DNA of 64,000 nt, from assembly GCF_900178525.1 (NCBI RefSeq), contig NZ_FXDJ01000009.1, positions 1,344,910 to 1,408,909 on the forward strand, given 5' to 3'. Under the pieces are notes generated by a model. That model was given only the letters and a program-made list of their open reading frames with translations, made no database searches and was not told the origin of the DNA. Below, piece by piece: positions 53,296 through 63,683 of this stretch. Each line of letters begins with the position of its first letter. Within the stretch, counting starts at the first letter, position 1. Source of the stretch: Massilibacteroides vaginae. GTDB taxonomy: Bacteria; Bacteroidota; Bacteroidia; Bacteroidales; Tannerellaceae. The position numbers and the translations under genes were made by a program.

Positions 53296-54081
53296 CTAAC
53301 AGTAATTTTTCACCTCTCGTTCACCTGTCAGGATTTGTTGTAAATCTTCGGCGCTTACGTTAATTTCGAGCATGCTGTTGTGGGCAACGGAGATCTTGCC
53401 TCTTTCTTCAGAAACAATAATAACGAGCGCATCGGTCTCTATGGAAAGACCTAAAGCCGAGCGGTGCCTGAGTCCGAATTCTTTTGGAATATCGGCACGT
53501 TGAGCCACCGGCAAAATACAACCGGCCGCTCGTATCTGATTGCCGGCAATAATCATGGCTCCATCGTGCAGGGGGCTGTTTTTGAAAAATATATTTTCGA
53601 TTAACCGGGCGTTTGTTTCAGCGATAAACATTTCGCCGGTGTGGATGTACATGGCTAAGTCCATCGTTTGTTGAATAACGATTAACGCCCCGGTTTTTTT
53701 CTTCGCCATATTCATACAGGCCAGTACAACCGGTGCAACGAACTTTTTTTGTTTCTCCGAAACCGTATCTTTCGGCGAGAACAGCTTGGATAGGAATTGC
53801 AGCCCTTTGTGCGAGCCAAGGATTACAAGAAACCGCCGTATTTCGTCTTGAAACAGCACAACCAACACGATAAAACCGAAACTTACGATCTTGTCTAATA
53901 TTGCGCCGAGCAATCTCATTTCCAGAATTTGCGAAATAACGATCCACAGAATAATAAACGAAACCACTCCGCTGAAAATCGCGATAGCTCCGGAGTTTTT
54001 CATCAGTTTATAGGTCTGATAAAGTAAGAATGCAACAAGCGCTACATCGATCAGGTCTTTTAATCCAAAGTATGTCCACAT
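53296..54081 (-). CDS. dacA: Diadenylate cyclase (CdaA/DacA type)
   Basis: A 261-residue membrane-bound enzyme that makes c-di-AMP from two ATP. Three hydrophobic segments (about 10-30, 33-53 and 57-78) precede the DAC domain, with PLHDGAMIIAGNQIRAAGCI (DGA motif) and LRHRSALGLS (RHR motif), the two active-site signatures. It is the second gene after folP, 2 bp away. The CdaR regulator found next to CdaA in Firmicutes is not here. c-di-AMP in Bacteroidota is linked to envelope and ion balance. Confidence 0.93.
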   Translation of the reverse strand: MWTYFGLKDLIDVALVAFLLYQTYKLMKNSGAIAIFSGVVSFIILWIVISQILEMRLLGAILDKIVSFGFIVLVVLFQDEIRRFLVILGSHKGLQFLSKLFSPKDTVSEKQKKFVAPVVLACMNMAKKKTGALIVIQQTMDLAMYIHTGEMFIAETNARLIENIFFKNSPLHDGAMIIAGNQIRAAGCILPVAQRADIPKEFGLRHRSALGLSIETDALVIIVSEERGKISVAHNSMLEINVSAEDLQQILTGEREVKNYC

Positions 54082-54083
54082 AA

Positions 54084-54926
54084 TTAGCGTGCGTTTTTAT
54101 ATTTTGAGACAATACGAACGGCTTCTTTAGCCGCCTTCACATCGTGTACACGAAGAAAATTTGCTCCGTTTAACAAGGCAATTGTGTTGAGCACCGTAGT
54201 GCCGTTCAGGCTTTCTTCCGGTGTTGATCCCAGTAACTTATAAATCATACTTTTTCGTGATATGCCGATAAGCAACGGAAGATCCAATAACGCCAATTCG
54301 TTCAGTTGGTGCATCAGTTGATAGTTTTGATCTGTTGTTTTACTAAATCCGAATCCCGGGTCGATAATAATGTCGTTTACGCCGAGCAAATGTAATTGCC
54401 TGATTCGTGAAGCAAAATAAATCAGGATTTCGCCGATCAAATCGTCATATTTTGTATGTTGCTGCATTGTTTGTGGGGTTCCACGCATATGCATCAGGAT
54501 ATAAGGTACGTTTAAGGCGGCAATCGTGGCAAACATATTATCGTCTAATTGTCCGCCGGATATGTCATTTATAATCGAAGCGCCATATTCCTCTACACAA
54601 CGGCGGGCGATGCCCGAGCGAAACGTGTCTATCGAAATAACGGTGTCTGCATAATGGCGCTTGATTAACTCAAGTGCGGTGGTAAGTCGTTTCATCTCTT
54701 CCGCTTCATCAATCGGTGAAGCGTCCGGACGCGAAGAATACCCACCCAAGTCGATGATTGTTCCGCCTTCGGATAGTATGGCCTGTATTCTTTCGTCTAT
54801 TTCTCTTTCGGTTTCCTTTCTGCTTCCCGAAAAAAAAGAATCCGGCGTTATGTTGAGGATACCCATGATAACAGGCTCATTCAGAGGCATTATGACCCCT
54901 TTGATGTTGAGGGATTTATGGTTCAT
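54084..54926 (-). CDS. folP: Dihydropteroate synthase
   Basis: A 280-residue TIM-barrel enzyme of folate synthesis that joins p-aminobenzoate to pterin pyrophosphate. Signatures are VIMGILNITPDSFFSGSRKE (about 20-39), GGTIIDLGGYSSRPDASPI, INDISGG, and DIIIDPGFGFSKTTDQNYQL. The last block LLIGISRKSMIYKLLG and FLRVHDVKAAKEAVRI complete the family. It is the first gene of the folP-dacA operon, a common Bacteroidota arrangement. Confidence 0.95.
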   Translation of the reverse strand: MNHKSLNIKGVIMPLNEPVIMGILNITPDSFFSGSRKETEREIDERIQAILSEGGTIIDLGGYSSRPDASPIDEAEEMKRLTTALELIKRHYADTVISIDTFRSGIARRCVEEYGASIINDISGGQLDDNMFATIAALNVPYILMHMRGTPQTMQQHTKYDDLIGEILIYFASRIRQLHLLGVNDIIIDPGFGFSKTTDQNYQLMHQLNELALLDLPLLIGISRKSMIYKLLGSTPEESLNGTTVLNTIALLNGANFLRVHDVKAAKEAVRIVSKYKNAR

Positions 54927-54955
54927 GAAACATACGGTTGATAAACTTACTATGA

Positions 54956-54963
54956 CAAAAGTA
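54956..54963 (-). promoter_or_regulatory. -7 promoter element of folP
   Basis: The minus strand reads TACTTTTG, 30 bp before the ATG at 54926, divergent from the murF box 22 bp away. Confidence 0.55.
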
Positions 54964-54984
54964 CGTAATTATTATAATATGCTT

Positions 54985-54992
54985 TACATTTG
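54985..54992 (+). promoter_or_regulatory. -7 promoter element of murF
   Basis: TACATTTG on the plus strand, 37 bp before the murF ATG. Confidence 0.55.
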
Positions 54993-55029
54993 TCCTTAAT
55001 TAATAACCCACAGAGACTACCTAATAAAT

Positions 55030-56313
55030 ATGACCATTCCAGAATTGTATCAATTGTACTTGCATCATCCACAGATTACAACCGACAGTCGTAATTGCCC
55101 GAAAGGCTCTATGTTTTTTGCTTTACGAGGTGATAAATTTGATGGGAACAAATATGTTGAACAAGCTTTGTCTATCGGAGCGGCCTATGCTGTGATTGAT
55201 AATCCGGATTATTTTACCGGCGAGCGGACAATTTTAGTGGAAAATGTGTTGAAGACTTTACAGCAATTGGCGCATCACCACAGAAAAATGCTTAACATTC
55301 CGGTGATAGGTATAACGGGCACGAACGGGAAGACAACGACCAAGGAGCTTATTGGCACTGTGCTTGCTTCGAAATTTAATTTGTTATACACGGAGGGCAA
55401 TCTGAATAATCACATCGGGGTGCCGCTTACTTTGCTACGGCTTACACATGATCATGAAATGGCTGTGATAGAAATGGGAGCCAGTCATCCGGGAGATATT
55501 GCCGAACTGGCGGCAATAGCGGCACCGAACTATGGCGTTATTACTAATGTGGGGTTGGCGCATCTGGAAGGTTTCGGTTCTTTTGAAGGTGTTGCGAAAA
55601 CAAAGGGTGAACTTTACGATTTTATACGTAAAGTAAAAGGTGTGGTTTTTATCAAAAAAGAAGATCAGCTTTTACAGCATATGGCCCGCGGACTTCAACA
55701 AGTTACTTATGGGGAGGATGATACCGCCTTTGCCTCCGGTCATGTTGTAGACAATAATCCGTTTCTTGTGTTCAATTGGAAACAGCAAGGTAAGATACAC
55801 ACGGTAGAAACCCACCTGATAGGCAGTTACAACCTATCCAATCTGTTAACGGCGGTAGCGATAGGACGATATTTTAAAATCCCCGCGGAAAGAATCAGCA
55901 GAGCCATCGCGGCATACGAACCGACTAATAAGCGCTCTCAACTAATGCAGACCGAAAATAACACATTGATTGTTGACGCTTACAATGCGAACCCAAGCAG
56001 TATGAAAGCCGCGTTGGAAAACTTTAACACGCTGAATGTTTCACCCAAAGCTTTAATTCTGGGGGATATGTTTGAACTTGGAGAAACATCAGACGCAGAA
56101 CACGACAGCATTGTACGCCTGATTGATAACGGCAAATACGATAACGTTTTTCTATGTGGCAAACGCTTTTCAGAAAAAGGAAAAGCCCACCAAACCTTCC
56201 TTACAACAGCCGACCTGGTAGACTTTCTAAAAGCAAACCCGCTAAAAGGTTATCATATCCTTATTAAAGGCTCGCGAAGCATGGAATTGGAGAAGGTTAT
56301 CGAACTTCTCTGA
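55030..56313 (+). CDS. murF: UDP-N-acetylmuramoyl-tripeptide--D-alanyl-D-alanine ligase
   Basis: A 427-residue cytoplasmic Mur ligase that adds D-Ala-D-Ala to the UDP-MurNAc-tripeptide. ITTDSRNCPKGSMFFALRGD is the N-terminal substrate motif. VIGITGTNGKTTTKELIGTV (about 95-114) is the ATP P-loop, EMGASHPGDIAELAAIAAPN and ITNVGLAHLEGFGS follow in the central domain and DAYNANPSSMKAALENF in the C-terminal one. No other mur genes are next to it. It is divergent from folP. Confidence 0.95.
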   Translation: MTIPELYQLYLHHPQITTDSRNCPKGSMFFALRGDKFDGNKYVEQALSIGAAYAVIDNPDYFTGERTILVENVLKTLQQLAHHHRKMLNIPVIGITGTNGKTTTKELIGTVLASKFNLLYTEGNLNNHIGVPLTLLRLTHDHEMAVIEMGASHPGDIAELAAIAAPNYGVITNVGLAHLEGFGSFEGVAKTKGELYDFIRKVKGVVFIKKEDQLLQHMARGLQQVTYGEDDTAFASGHVVDNNPFLVFNWKQQGKIHTVETHLIGSYNLSNLLTAVAIGRYFKIPAERISRAIAAYEPTNKRSQLMQTENNTLIVDAYNANPSSMKAALENFNTLNVSPKALILGDMFELGETSDAEHDSIVRLIDNGKYDNVFLCGKRFSEKGKAHQTFLTTADLVDFLKANPLKGYHILIKGSRSMELEKVIELL

Positions 56314-56319
56314 TTTTCG

Positions 56320-57009
56320 TTATTGTTTTATGGTTACGCTGAATTCCGGCTGTCCGGCGTTTGTCGTTTTATCTGTTTCGTAACCGGAATGGTACATGCC
56401 AGCCGGTAAATCTGATAATGTGTACATATTGGCTGCGCGTGCGGCTTTAATCGGATTGGTTGTCGCTGTGGTCAACATGTCGGCAGCCATTGTTATTAGT
56501 CCTGCTAATCCTCCGGCGGTATTGTCTGTCGACATATCATGCACAATAGTCCCTCTACGCGAGAAAAGCGTGGCATTGTCTTTTGTAGATTTCAGAATAT
56601 ATTCAACCTCTACGGTTATATTCGCATTCAGTGCCGCTTTTTCCCAACGATGAATAATGGTAAACAAAAGGGCATCGGCTCCTAATACTTCTCCAAACTG
56701 CTTCAGGCTACCATCAATAAACATCTCCGAGTCATAAGCGCTTTCGCTCTTAAACAATTCCATTGTCAGGAAAGCAGGAAGAACATAATATCCTCTCTCT
56801 GCCAGCGGACGGGTAAACGAACTGTAAAAGAATTCCTTAGCCTCTACGTTGTTGGTTTTGTTAACCGGAGGCATGGCGGCGATTGCCTGAGGATGGTTCT
56901 GATACATCAACCCATAGGCTTGTTCTTTTGTCATCGAACTTTGCGTAGTGCCACACGATGCCAATACCAAAATGGCTACACACAAGAATACTATGTTTCG
57001 TATCATCAT
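56320..57009 (-). CDS. DUF799 lipoprotein (GNA1162 family)
   Basis: A 229-residue lipoprotein whose signal ends in a lipobox-like VLASCGTT (Cys19 or so). The mature part reads GLMYQNHPQAIAAMPPVNKT, then SFTRPLAERGYYVLPAFLTM and LGADALLFTIIHRWEKAALN, which fit the DUF799/GNA1162 lipoproteins. These occur with CsgG- and DUF4810-type lipoproteins. The ATG at 57009 is used; a longer frame upstream overlaps the DUF4810 gene. It overlaps the DUF4810 stop by 4 bp and is the last gene of the operon. Confidence 0.85.
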   Translation of the reverse strand: MMIRNIVFLCVAILVLASCGTTQSSMTKEQAYGLMYQNHPQAIAAMPPVNKTNNVEAKEFFYSSFTRPLAERGYYVLPAFLTMELFKSESAYDSEMFIDGSLKQFGEVLGADALLFTIIHRWEKAALNANITVEVEYILKSTKDNATLFSRRGTIVHDMSTDNTAGGLAGLITMAADMLTTATTNPIKAARAANMYTLSDLPAGMYHSGYETDKTTNAGQPEFSVTIKQ

Positions 57010-57356
57010 TCCTCCAGTTTTTTTATAATTCGTGAAATAAATGTAGCAGATTCGGGATAAAGAGCTATCTCCTGCTTTAGCATTTGAACACCTTCGGCGG
57101 TTTTTCCTTTCTTTACAAGCAGAAAGCCATAATCGGCACAAACTCCGGGGGGAGGTGTTTTTCTTGAACCGGTTTGCTGGTTGATCATTTTTTCGTAAGA
57201 TTCTAATAATTCATCCAGATTTTTTTCGGTATCTTCTTTTACATAATCGAAAGAGCGTCTTTCGTAATCACTCCATGAATACAATGTTTGCTGTGTTGTA
57301 CAACTCGCACAACAAATTGATATCAGCAAAATTGCGCTTAGCCGTTGTTTTCTCAT
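57006..57356 (-). CDS. DUF4810 lipoprotein
   Basis: A 116-residue lipoprotein with lipobox CCASCTTQ (Cys19 or so). The mature part starts LYSWSDYERRSFDYVKEDTE, then a helical stretch and PPPGVCADYGFLLVKKGKTA and ends in a TPR-like helix pair (EGVQMLKQEIALYPESATF). This matches DUF4810. It stands third in the operon, followed by the DUF799 gene with a 4-bp overlap. In other genomes DUF4810, DUF799 and CsgG form a fixed trio. Confidence 0.87.
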   Translation of the reverse strand: MRKQRLSAILLISICCASCTTQQTLYSWSDYERRSFDYVKEDTEKNLDELLESYEKMINQQTGSRKTPPPGVCADYGFLLVKKGKTAEGVQMLKQEIALYPESATFISRIIKKLEE

Positions 57357-57373
57357 TAATATTATGTATTAAA

Positions 57374-57712
57374 TTAAGGTAGCTCTATGCGTTTTGTTTC
57401 CTGTGTAGATAGTATAATGTCTTTTTCGTAGAGTGTTCTGTCTTTGTATACAACCTTTAGATGCCGTTTCCCGCTCTTTATTACATAGGTATCGCCCTTT
57501 ACTTTTGTGGCTTTAACCTTATTCACTTTAGCCTTGAAGGGTTTGTTGTGGTCAACATATACATATACGCCGCCATTGTAAGCGTCGGTAGTTCCTCTTG
57601 TAAATTGAAGGTAAGCCTCGTTTTCCAACCCCCTTGATTCTGTGGTTCGCCCTACAGCACATGCAGTGAGCATCACCACGGAAAAGAATAGAAATAATAG
57701 TTTAGCTTTCAT
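57374..57712 (-). CDS. Small lipoprotein of unknown function within the CsgG operon
   Basis: A 112-residue predicted lipoprotein (signal LLFLFFSVVMLTACAVGRTT, Cys18 as lipid site). The mature part has beta-strand character, with GGVYVYVDHNKPFKAKVNKV, KATKVKGDTYVIKSGKRHLK and VVYKDRTLYEKDIIL, reading like a PEGA-type or small beta domain. I do not recognise a named family. It is the second gene, between CsgG-like and DUF4810, overlapping the former by one base. This addition to the usual trio is notable. Confidence 0.7.
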   Translation of the reverse strand: MKAKLLFLFFSVVMLTACAVGRTTESRGLENEAYLQFTRGTTDAYNGGVYVYVDHNKPFKAKVNKVKATKVKGDTYVIKSGKRHLKVVYKDRTLYEKDIILSTQETKRIELP

Positions 57713-58659
57713 TATCTTTCCTCCTCGATATAATAGTTGTCTAAATTTTCCTGATCGATACTTCCCTGTAGAAACTCTACGATTGAGAATTCATTTTGAG
57801 GATTGTCTCCTTCACTCAAGGTTACTTTGATGCGCGCCACTTGCTTGCCCGGCAGCTCTAAAGACATGCCTGTCTGTGGATTTTTAACGATACGTCCTTT
57901 TTCTTTCACCAGAAATTCATCTCCTACTTCAATACCCTGACTTTTACCGCCACTTATGAAATAATCTCCGTTGTCAACCGTCAGGAAATAAGCTTTCCAT
58001 GTTCTGTCCATCAAATTGGAGATAATGTTTTCCGTCAGTTTGGATATCGCCGCAGAAATTGCTTTGTCACTCAACGTTGCGTCAAAATCGGCAGAAGAAC
58101 CCACGCCGAGTGTGGATTTGCTTTTCAGTTCAGCCTGTCCTTTTGCTTCTTCCGAATAAATGATCTGTCCGTTTTTGACATCGATCATACGGATCGTAAC
58201 GGCCGCCTCAGCCACCTGTGTTTTTGTACGTGAAATAAGATTGGCATCGCCCAGGTTTTTCCGTCCGAATTCAGTGATAGAGCCGACAATCAGATAATCG
58301 GCACCGACATTCGTGTAGTCTCCTCCGTTTTTCTGACTTTCTTCGATGATCTTTTCCAGGTCAGAACGTTCGAGTAGGAGGAATTTTTCACTCATCACAA
58401 GTTTATTGGAAAGAATGTCAAGTGCTTGTCTGGCCATTGGGTCATTTTCTTTATCATAAAATATTCCCTTACCATACTGAGTTTCATTCGTAAATCGGGC
58501 GATCGCTACTTTTCGTTTCAGCGTTTTTACCTGAGGATTTTCGTTCTCGATTTGTAATTCTGTTTTATGCGTTTTTTTTTGCGCATTGAGCGTCGTGAAG
58601 CAACCGGTGAAAGGTAAAAAGAGTAGACAAAGTAGTTTTAATTTTGTGCTTACATCCAT
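57712..58659 (-). CDS. CsgG/HfaB-family outer-membrane lipoprotein
   Basis: A 315-residue protein of the CsgG/HfaB family. The signal region reads LLCLLFLPFTGCFTTLNAQK, with either a lipid site at the Cys of LPFTGC or a signal-peptidase cut after NA. RKVAIARFTNETQYGKGIFY (strands of the CsgG core) and DYLIVGSITEFGRKNLGDAN follow, then VTIRMIDVKNGQIIYSEEAK and AISAAISKLTENIISNLMDR. In curli systems CsgG forms a secretion pore; no curlin genes are here, and this group is usually tied to the DUF4810/DUF799 lipoproteins. The ATG at 58659 is preferred to one 30 bp upstream. Confidence 0.87.
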   Translation of the reverse strand: MDVSTKLKLLCLLFLPFTGCFTTLNAQKKTHKTELQIENENPQVKTLKRKVAIARFTNETQYGKGIFYDKENDPMARQALDILSNKLVMSEKFLLLERSDLEKIIEESQKNGGDYTNVGADYLIVGSITEFGRKNLGDANLISRTKTQVAEAAVTIRMIDVKNGQIIYSEEAKGQAELKSKSTLGVGSSADFDATLSDKAISAAISKLTENIISNLMDRTWKAYFLTVDNGDYFISGGKSQGIEVGDEFLVKEKGRIVKNPQTGMSLELPGKQVARIKVTLSEGDNPQNEFSIVEFLQGSIDQENLDNYYIEEER

Positions 58660-58811
58660 GATCGTTCTAATTTGAAGTCCAACATTCACACTTTAGATAG
58701 CAAAATATAAATGTATTAATATTTTTGGAATATTATCTCTTCAACGATAAAGAATGTGTCTAATTTATTGGCATTCAGGCAGGATATATGCAGACTGTTG
58801 CTGGAATTGCC

Positions 58812-59576
58812 TTATTCTTCGAATTGTTCGAGCGACATGTTGTTGCCATCCCATACAATATAAGAGAAGAATTGCATCCAGTCTCCGGCAATTAACAGGC
58901 GGGAGGATCGGGATAACATCAGGTCGAGCATAATATGCCGGTGTCCGAAAATAAAGAAGTTTATTTCCGGATGTGTTTTTAAATAATCTTTGGCGAATAA
59001 AACTAAATATTCTGAATCTTCACCCTGGTATTTATTCTGATATTCTCGCTCCAATCCGCTTTTCCGGCTATTTAAAGACCACCCGAGGGCAAAACCGAAT
59101 GTCCAGCGCGGATGGATGCCGGCATAAAGAAACTGACAGAATTTGTTGCGAAACAAGGCACGTATAAACCGAAAGCCTTTACTTCGGAAATCAACTTCGT
59201 CTCCATGACCAAGGAAAAACCGTTTGCCTAAGAGGTCAACGGTCAGTGTGTCACGGTGGATAGTCGCGCCGAATTCTTTTTGGAAATAATCAAACATCCA
59301 AATGTCGTGATTGCCGATAAAGAAATGTATTTCAACCCCTTCGTCCGAAAGTTCGGCTACTTTGCCCAGAAAGCGCACGAACCCTTTCGGTACAACATAC
59401 TTGTATTCGTACCAGTAATCAAACATATCTCCCAGAAAGTAGATCGCGGCAGCATCCCGGCGGATTGATTCGAGCCAACGAGTCAACTTTTTTTCAACAG
59501 CAAGTGGGTCGGCATGAAATCGTGCCCCCAAGTGAGCATCTGACGCGAAATATATTTTTGATCGGTGTTCTTTCAT
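58812..59576 (-). CDS. lpxH: UDP-2,3-diacylglucosamine diphosphatase
   Basis: A 254-residue calcineurin-like metallophosphoesterase of lipid A synthesis, splitting UDP-2,3-diacylglucosamine to lipid X and UMP. Metal-binding motifs are SDAHLG (near residue 12), GDMFDYWYEY (about 50), GNHDIWMFDYF (about 95) and FGHRHIMLD (about 208), with HGDEVDF between them. It lies 13 bp after the MIP18-family gene. Length matches LpxH. Confidence 0.9.
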   Translation of the reverse strand: MKEHRSKIYFASDAHLGARFHADPLAVEKKLTRWLESIRRDAAAIYFLGDMFDYWYEYKYVVPKGFVRFLGKVAELSDEGVEIHFFIGNHDIWMFDYFQKEFGATIHRDTLTVDLLGKRFFLGHGDEVDFRSKGFRFIRALFRNKFCQFLYAGIHPRWTFGFALGWSLNSRKSGLEREYQNKYQGEDSEYLVLFAKDYLKTHPEINFFIFGHRHIMLDLMLSRSSRLLIAGDWMQFFSYIVWDGNNMSLEQFEE

Positions 59577-59589
59577 GGTTTGGTTTGTA

Positions 59590-59907
59590 TCAGAGGAAGC
59601 CTAACTCCAGTTTTGCTTCTTCAGACATCATGTCCTTATCCCATTCCGGTTCAAAAACAAGATTGATTTCCACAGATCTGATCCCGTCTACAGATTCAAC
59701 TTTCATGCGTACATCTTCAACGATAAAGTCGGCCGCAGGACAGTTCGGAGCGGTAAGCGTCATCTCTATCCGTACGTTTTTGTCTTTATCCACATCTACA
59801 TTATATATAAGGCCGAGATCAAACACATTGACCGGAATCTCCGGGTCATACACGGTTTTAAGCATGGCTACTATAGCCTCTTCGGTTTGCAGGAATTCAT
59901 TTTCCAT
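59590..59907 (-). CDS. MIP18-family metal-sulfur cluster assembly protein (DUF59)
   Basis: A 105-residue protein of the MIP18/DUF59 group, relatives of SufT and PaaD. VYDPEIPVNVFDLGLIYNVD is the family core (about 18-37), then VRIEMTLTAPNCPAADFIVE with the conserved Cys, and VEINLVFEPEWDKDMMSEEA. These proteins help insert iron-sulfur clusters into target proteins, which suits the many Fe-S enzymes of an anaerobe. It is the first gene of a pair with lpxH. Confidence 0.87.
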   Translation of the reverse strand: MENEFLQTEEAIVAMLKTVYDPEIPVNVFDLGLIYNVDVDKDKNVRIEMTLTAPNCPAADFIVEDVRMKVESVDGIRSVEINLVFEPEWDKDMMSEEAKLELGFL

Positions 59908-59978
59908 ATTCGTTCTTTTTGTGCAAATATAAATGAAATAGTTTACATATACTGTAACCCCCGATACACGCGAAATGT

Positions 59979-60680
59979 TTACTCATCTATGCGACCTTCA
60001 TCCGCGTAGCTGTAGTATCCGTTATCGGTTAATATAATATGGTCGAGCAGACGTATATCGAGTAGTTTAGCGGCGGTACATAACCGGCGGGTCAATGCGT
60101 CGTCTTGTACACTTGGGTGTAATGTGCCGGAGGGATGGTTGTGGCAGAGAATAATGCCGGAAGCAAGATTGGTTAGCGCCGCTTTAAGGATTATACGTAA
60201 ATCCGCTGTTGTTTCTGATGTTCCTCCCTGGCTAATACGGGTTTTCTCCACTACTTTGTTTTTTTGGTTAACGATGGCAATCCAGAGTTCTTCGTGCGGT
60301 AAATCGCAAAGCAAAGGATAAAATAAAAGATAAGCATCCTTGCTGCTTTGAATTGTACTTCTGACTTCAGGTTCGGTATGTGCTCTTCTGCGGCCCAGCT
60401 CTAATGCAGCACAGATGGTGATGGCTTTTGCTTCACCTATTCCTTTAAAACCGGTGATCAGTTCTTTTACAGAACGTTTGCCCAACGTGTTCAGGTTATT
60501 GTTGACGGAAAACAGGATGCGTTGAGATAGCTGAACGGCTGTTTCATTTTTATTCCCAGAGCCAATTAGGATAGCGATTAATTCGGCGTCACTAAGAGAA
60601 GAAAGTCCTTTGAGCAGCATTTTTTCTCTTGGTCTATCTTCTACCGCCCATTCTTTAATGGATAGTATTTCTTTGTTCAT
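59979..60680 (-). CDS. radC: RadC-family JAB-domain protein
   Basis: A 233-residue protein with an N-terminal helix-hairpin-helix part (KGLSSLSDAELIAILIGSGN) and a C-terminal JAMM/MPN domain with ILCHNHPSGTLHPSVQDDAL, the metal-binding HxH...S...D motif. RadC was named for DNA repair, but its role is debated and many copies sit on mobile DNA. This one lies in a housekeeping context before efp, separated by a terminator. Confidence 0.88.
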   Translation of the reverse strand: MNKEILSIKEWAVEDRPREKMLLKGLSSLSDAELIAILIGSGNKNETAVQLSQRILFSVNNNLNTLGKRSVKELITGFKGIGEAKAITICAALELGRRRAHTEPEVRSTIQSSKDAYLLFYPLLCDLPHEELWIAIVNQKNKVVEKTRISQGGTSETTADLRIILKAALTNLASGIILCHNHPSGTLHPSVQDDALTRRLCTAAKLLDIRLLDHIILTDNGYYSYADEGRIDE

Positions 60681-60695
60681 AGGTTGGTAAGGTTA

Positions 60696-60731
60696 TAAAA
60701 AACTCCTGCCCGAAAGTTTTCGAACAGGAGT
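60696..60731 (-). terminator. Intrinsic terminator of efp
   Basis: ACTCCTG (60702-60708) and CAGGAGT (60725-60731) with an inner CGAAA/TTTCG stem form the hairpin; the minus strand then has six T. Confidence 0.88.
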
Positions 60732-60755
60732 GTGTATTTTGGATGTGGAAATAGC

Positions 60756-61322
60756 TTATTCGCGAACGCGTCCGATATAAGAACCGTCACGCGTGTCGAT
60801 TTCGATCTTCTCACCTTCGTTGATGAATAATGGAACACGAACTTCGGCTCCTGTTTCAACAGTGGCGGGTTTTGTGGCGTTAGTTGCCGTGTCTCCCTTA
60901 ACACCCGGCTCCGTATAAGTTACTTCCAGAACTACGTGAGCAGGCAATTCGCAGGTAAGAACAGTTTCTGTTGCTGCATGAACCATAGCTTCAACCGCGT
61001 CTCCTTCTTTCAGGAACTGAACACCTTCAATTGTTTCTCCGGGGATAGAGATTTGCTCGAATGTTTCCGGATGCATAAAGTTGTAGCCCATATCGTCTTT
61101 ATAAAGGAATTGATAAGGGCGTCTTTCGATACGTACCTCTTCCACCTTTACACCGGAGTTCCATGTTTTATCCAGAATACGTCCTGTGGTTACGTTTCTT
61201 AATTTTGTACGCACAAAAGCAGGACCTTTACCTGGTTTTACATGTAGAAACTCAACGATAAAGAAGTAAGTGCCATCAATATCAAGACACATTCCATTTC
61301 TGAAATCAGCAGTTGTTGCCAT
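60756..61322 (-). CDS. efp: Elongation factor P
   Basis: A 188-residue three-domain factor that rescues ribosomes stalled on poly-proline. Domain I holds [20 protein letters not shown] with the modifiable Lys in PGKGPA (about 34). [20 protein letters not shown] follows, and the C-terminal domain ends [24 protein letters not shown]. Length matches the family. It is a single-gene unit with its own promoter and terminator. No EF-P modification genes are visible here. Confidence 0.96.
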   Translation of the reverse strand: MATTADFRNGMCLDIDGTYFFIVEFLHVKPGKGPAFVRTKLRNVTTGRILDKTWNSGVKVEEVRIERRPYQFLYKDDMGYNFMHPETFEQISIPGETIEGVQFLKEGDAVEAMVHAATETVLTCELPAHVVLEVTYTEPGVKGDTATNATKPATVETGAEVRVPLFINEGEKIEIDTRDGSYIGRVRE

Positions 61323-61366
61323 AAATATTTTAAGTTGTGATTTATATTTTATATTCTATTTGGGGG

Positions 61367-61397
61367 CAAAAGTAAGACATTCTCCCCAAAGTTACAA
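61367..61397 (-). promoter_or_regulatory. efp promoter
   Basis: On the minus strand TTG (61397-61395), a 20-bp spacer and TACTTTTG (61374-61367) precede the efp ATG by 45 bp. Confidence 0.6.
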
Positions 61398-61734
61398 TAC
61401 GTTACCTGATTTTAGCAGACCGGTCTTGCTTTGTTTAATGCCTGCATTGTTAATTCATATTTTACACCTATATATAATGTATAGAGCTTCTATGGAAATG
61501 GGCTTTTGGAATGAATATGTCAAAGTGTTCGATTTTTGTATTGCTTTGCGGGGTTGAAGAGAGGAATGAGTTGAGTTTTTGTCTGCCAAAAGAGCAAGAA
61601 GTGGAAAAATGAAAGTGTGCGAGTGAAAAATATTTTGTGTGCTATAAGACGTGTAATAGGTTTGATGTCCAGCTTGTTATTCGAATAATGAAAATTCATC
61701 TTGGTTTTATTTTTAAAAAAAGATTCAGAAAGAC

Positions 61735-61765
61735 TTGTTTGTTACATTTAGGAACACTACTTTTG
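61735..61765 (+). promoter_or_regulatory. rRNA operon promoter P1
   Basis: TTG at 61735-61737, 20 bp, TACTTTTG at 61758-61765, followed by GCATCCGC. The stretch after the box matches that of P2. Confidence 0.5.
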
Positions 61766-61849
61766 CATCCGCATTTCAGAGGAGATGTGGGTGGAACAGC
61801 AAAGCAAATTAATCCTGAAAAAAATAATAAAAACTTTTTTCCTGAAAGA

Positions 61850-61882
61850 TTTGGAACTTTAAAATAAAATATAGTATCTTTG
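61850..61882 (+). promoter_or_regulatory. rRNA operon promoter P2
   Basis: TTTG at 61850-61853, a 21-bp spacer and TATCTTTG at 61875-61882, followed by GCATCCAC. A/T-rich sequence upstream could act as an UP-like element. Confidence 0.7.
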
Positions 61883-61911
61883 CATCCACGTTCGCTTAAA
61901 AAACGAACAAA

Positions 61912-61924
61912 ACGATCTTTGAAA
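61912..61924 (+). promoter_or_regulatory. boxA-like antitermination element in the rRNA leader
   Basis: ACGATCTTTGAAA in the leader is repeated as ACGATCTTTGACA in the 16S-23S spacer (63819-63831). Position and repetition match boxA. Confidence 0.5.
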
Positions 61925-62150
61925 GAATTACATATCAACTAAAAAGTAGTACAGTTTTGTCTGTCTGTTTAGCGGTGTATATATTTTATGTATATATATT
62001 GTAATAGAATAGATGGTTCAAGATTAAAAAAGGAAAAGGGAATTTGATAATAAAAAATTGACTTCCGTTCAAAGACTTAAATACAGGTACTATTCAATAA
62101 ATCATTATTTAAAAGGAAGATATCCTAGAGCAAAGATATAACAATTTATA

Positions 62151-63683
<1,533 letters not shown>

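Noticed and set aside
61637..61867. 76-codon frame before the rRNA operon
   Set aside because: It overlaps both rRNA promoters and is rich in Lys and Phe from A/T runs; no start context or family.
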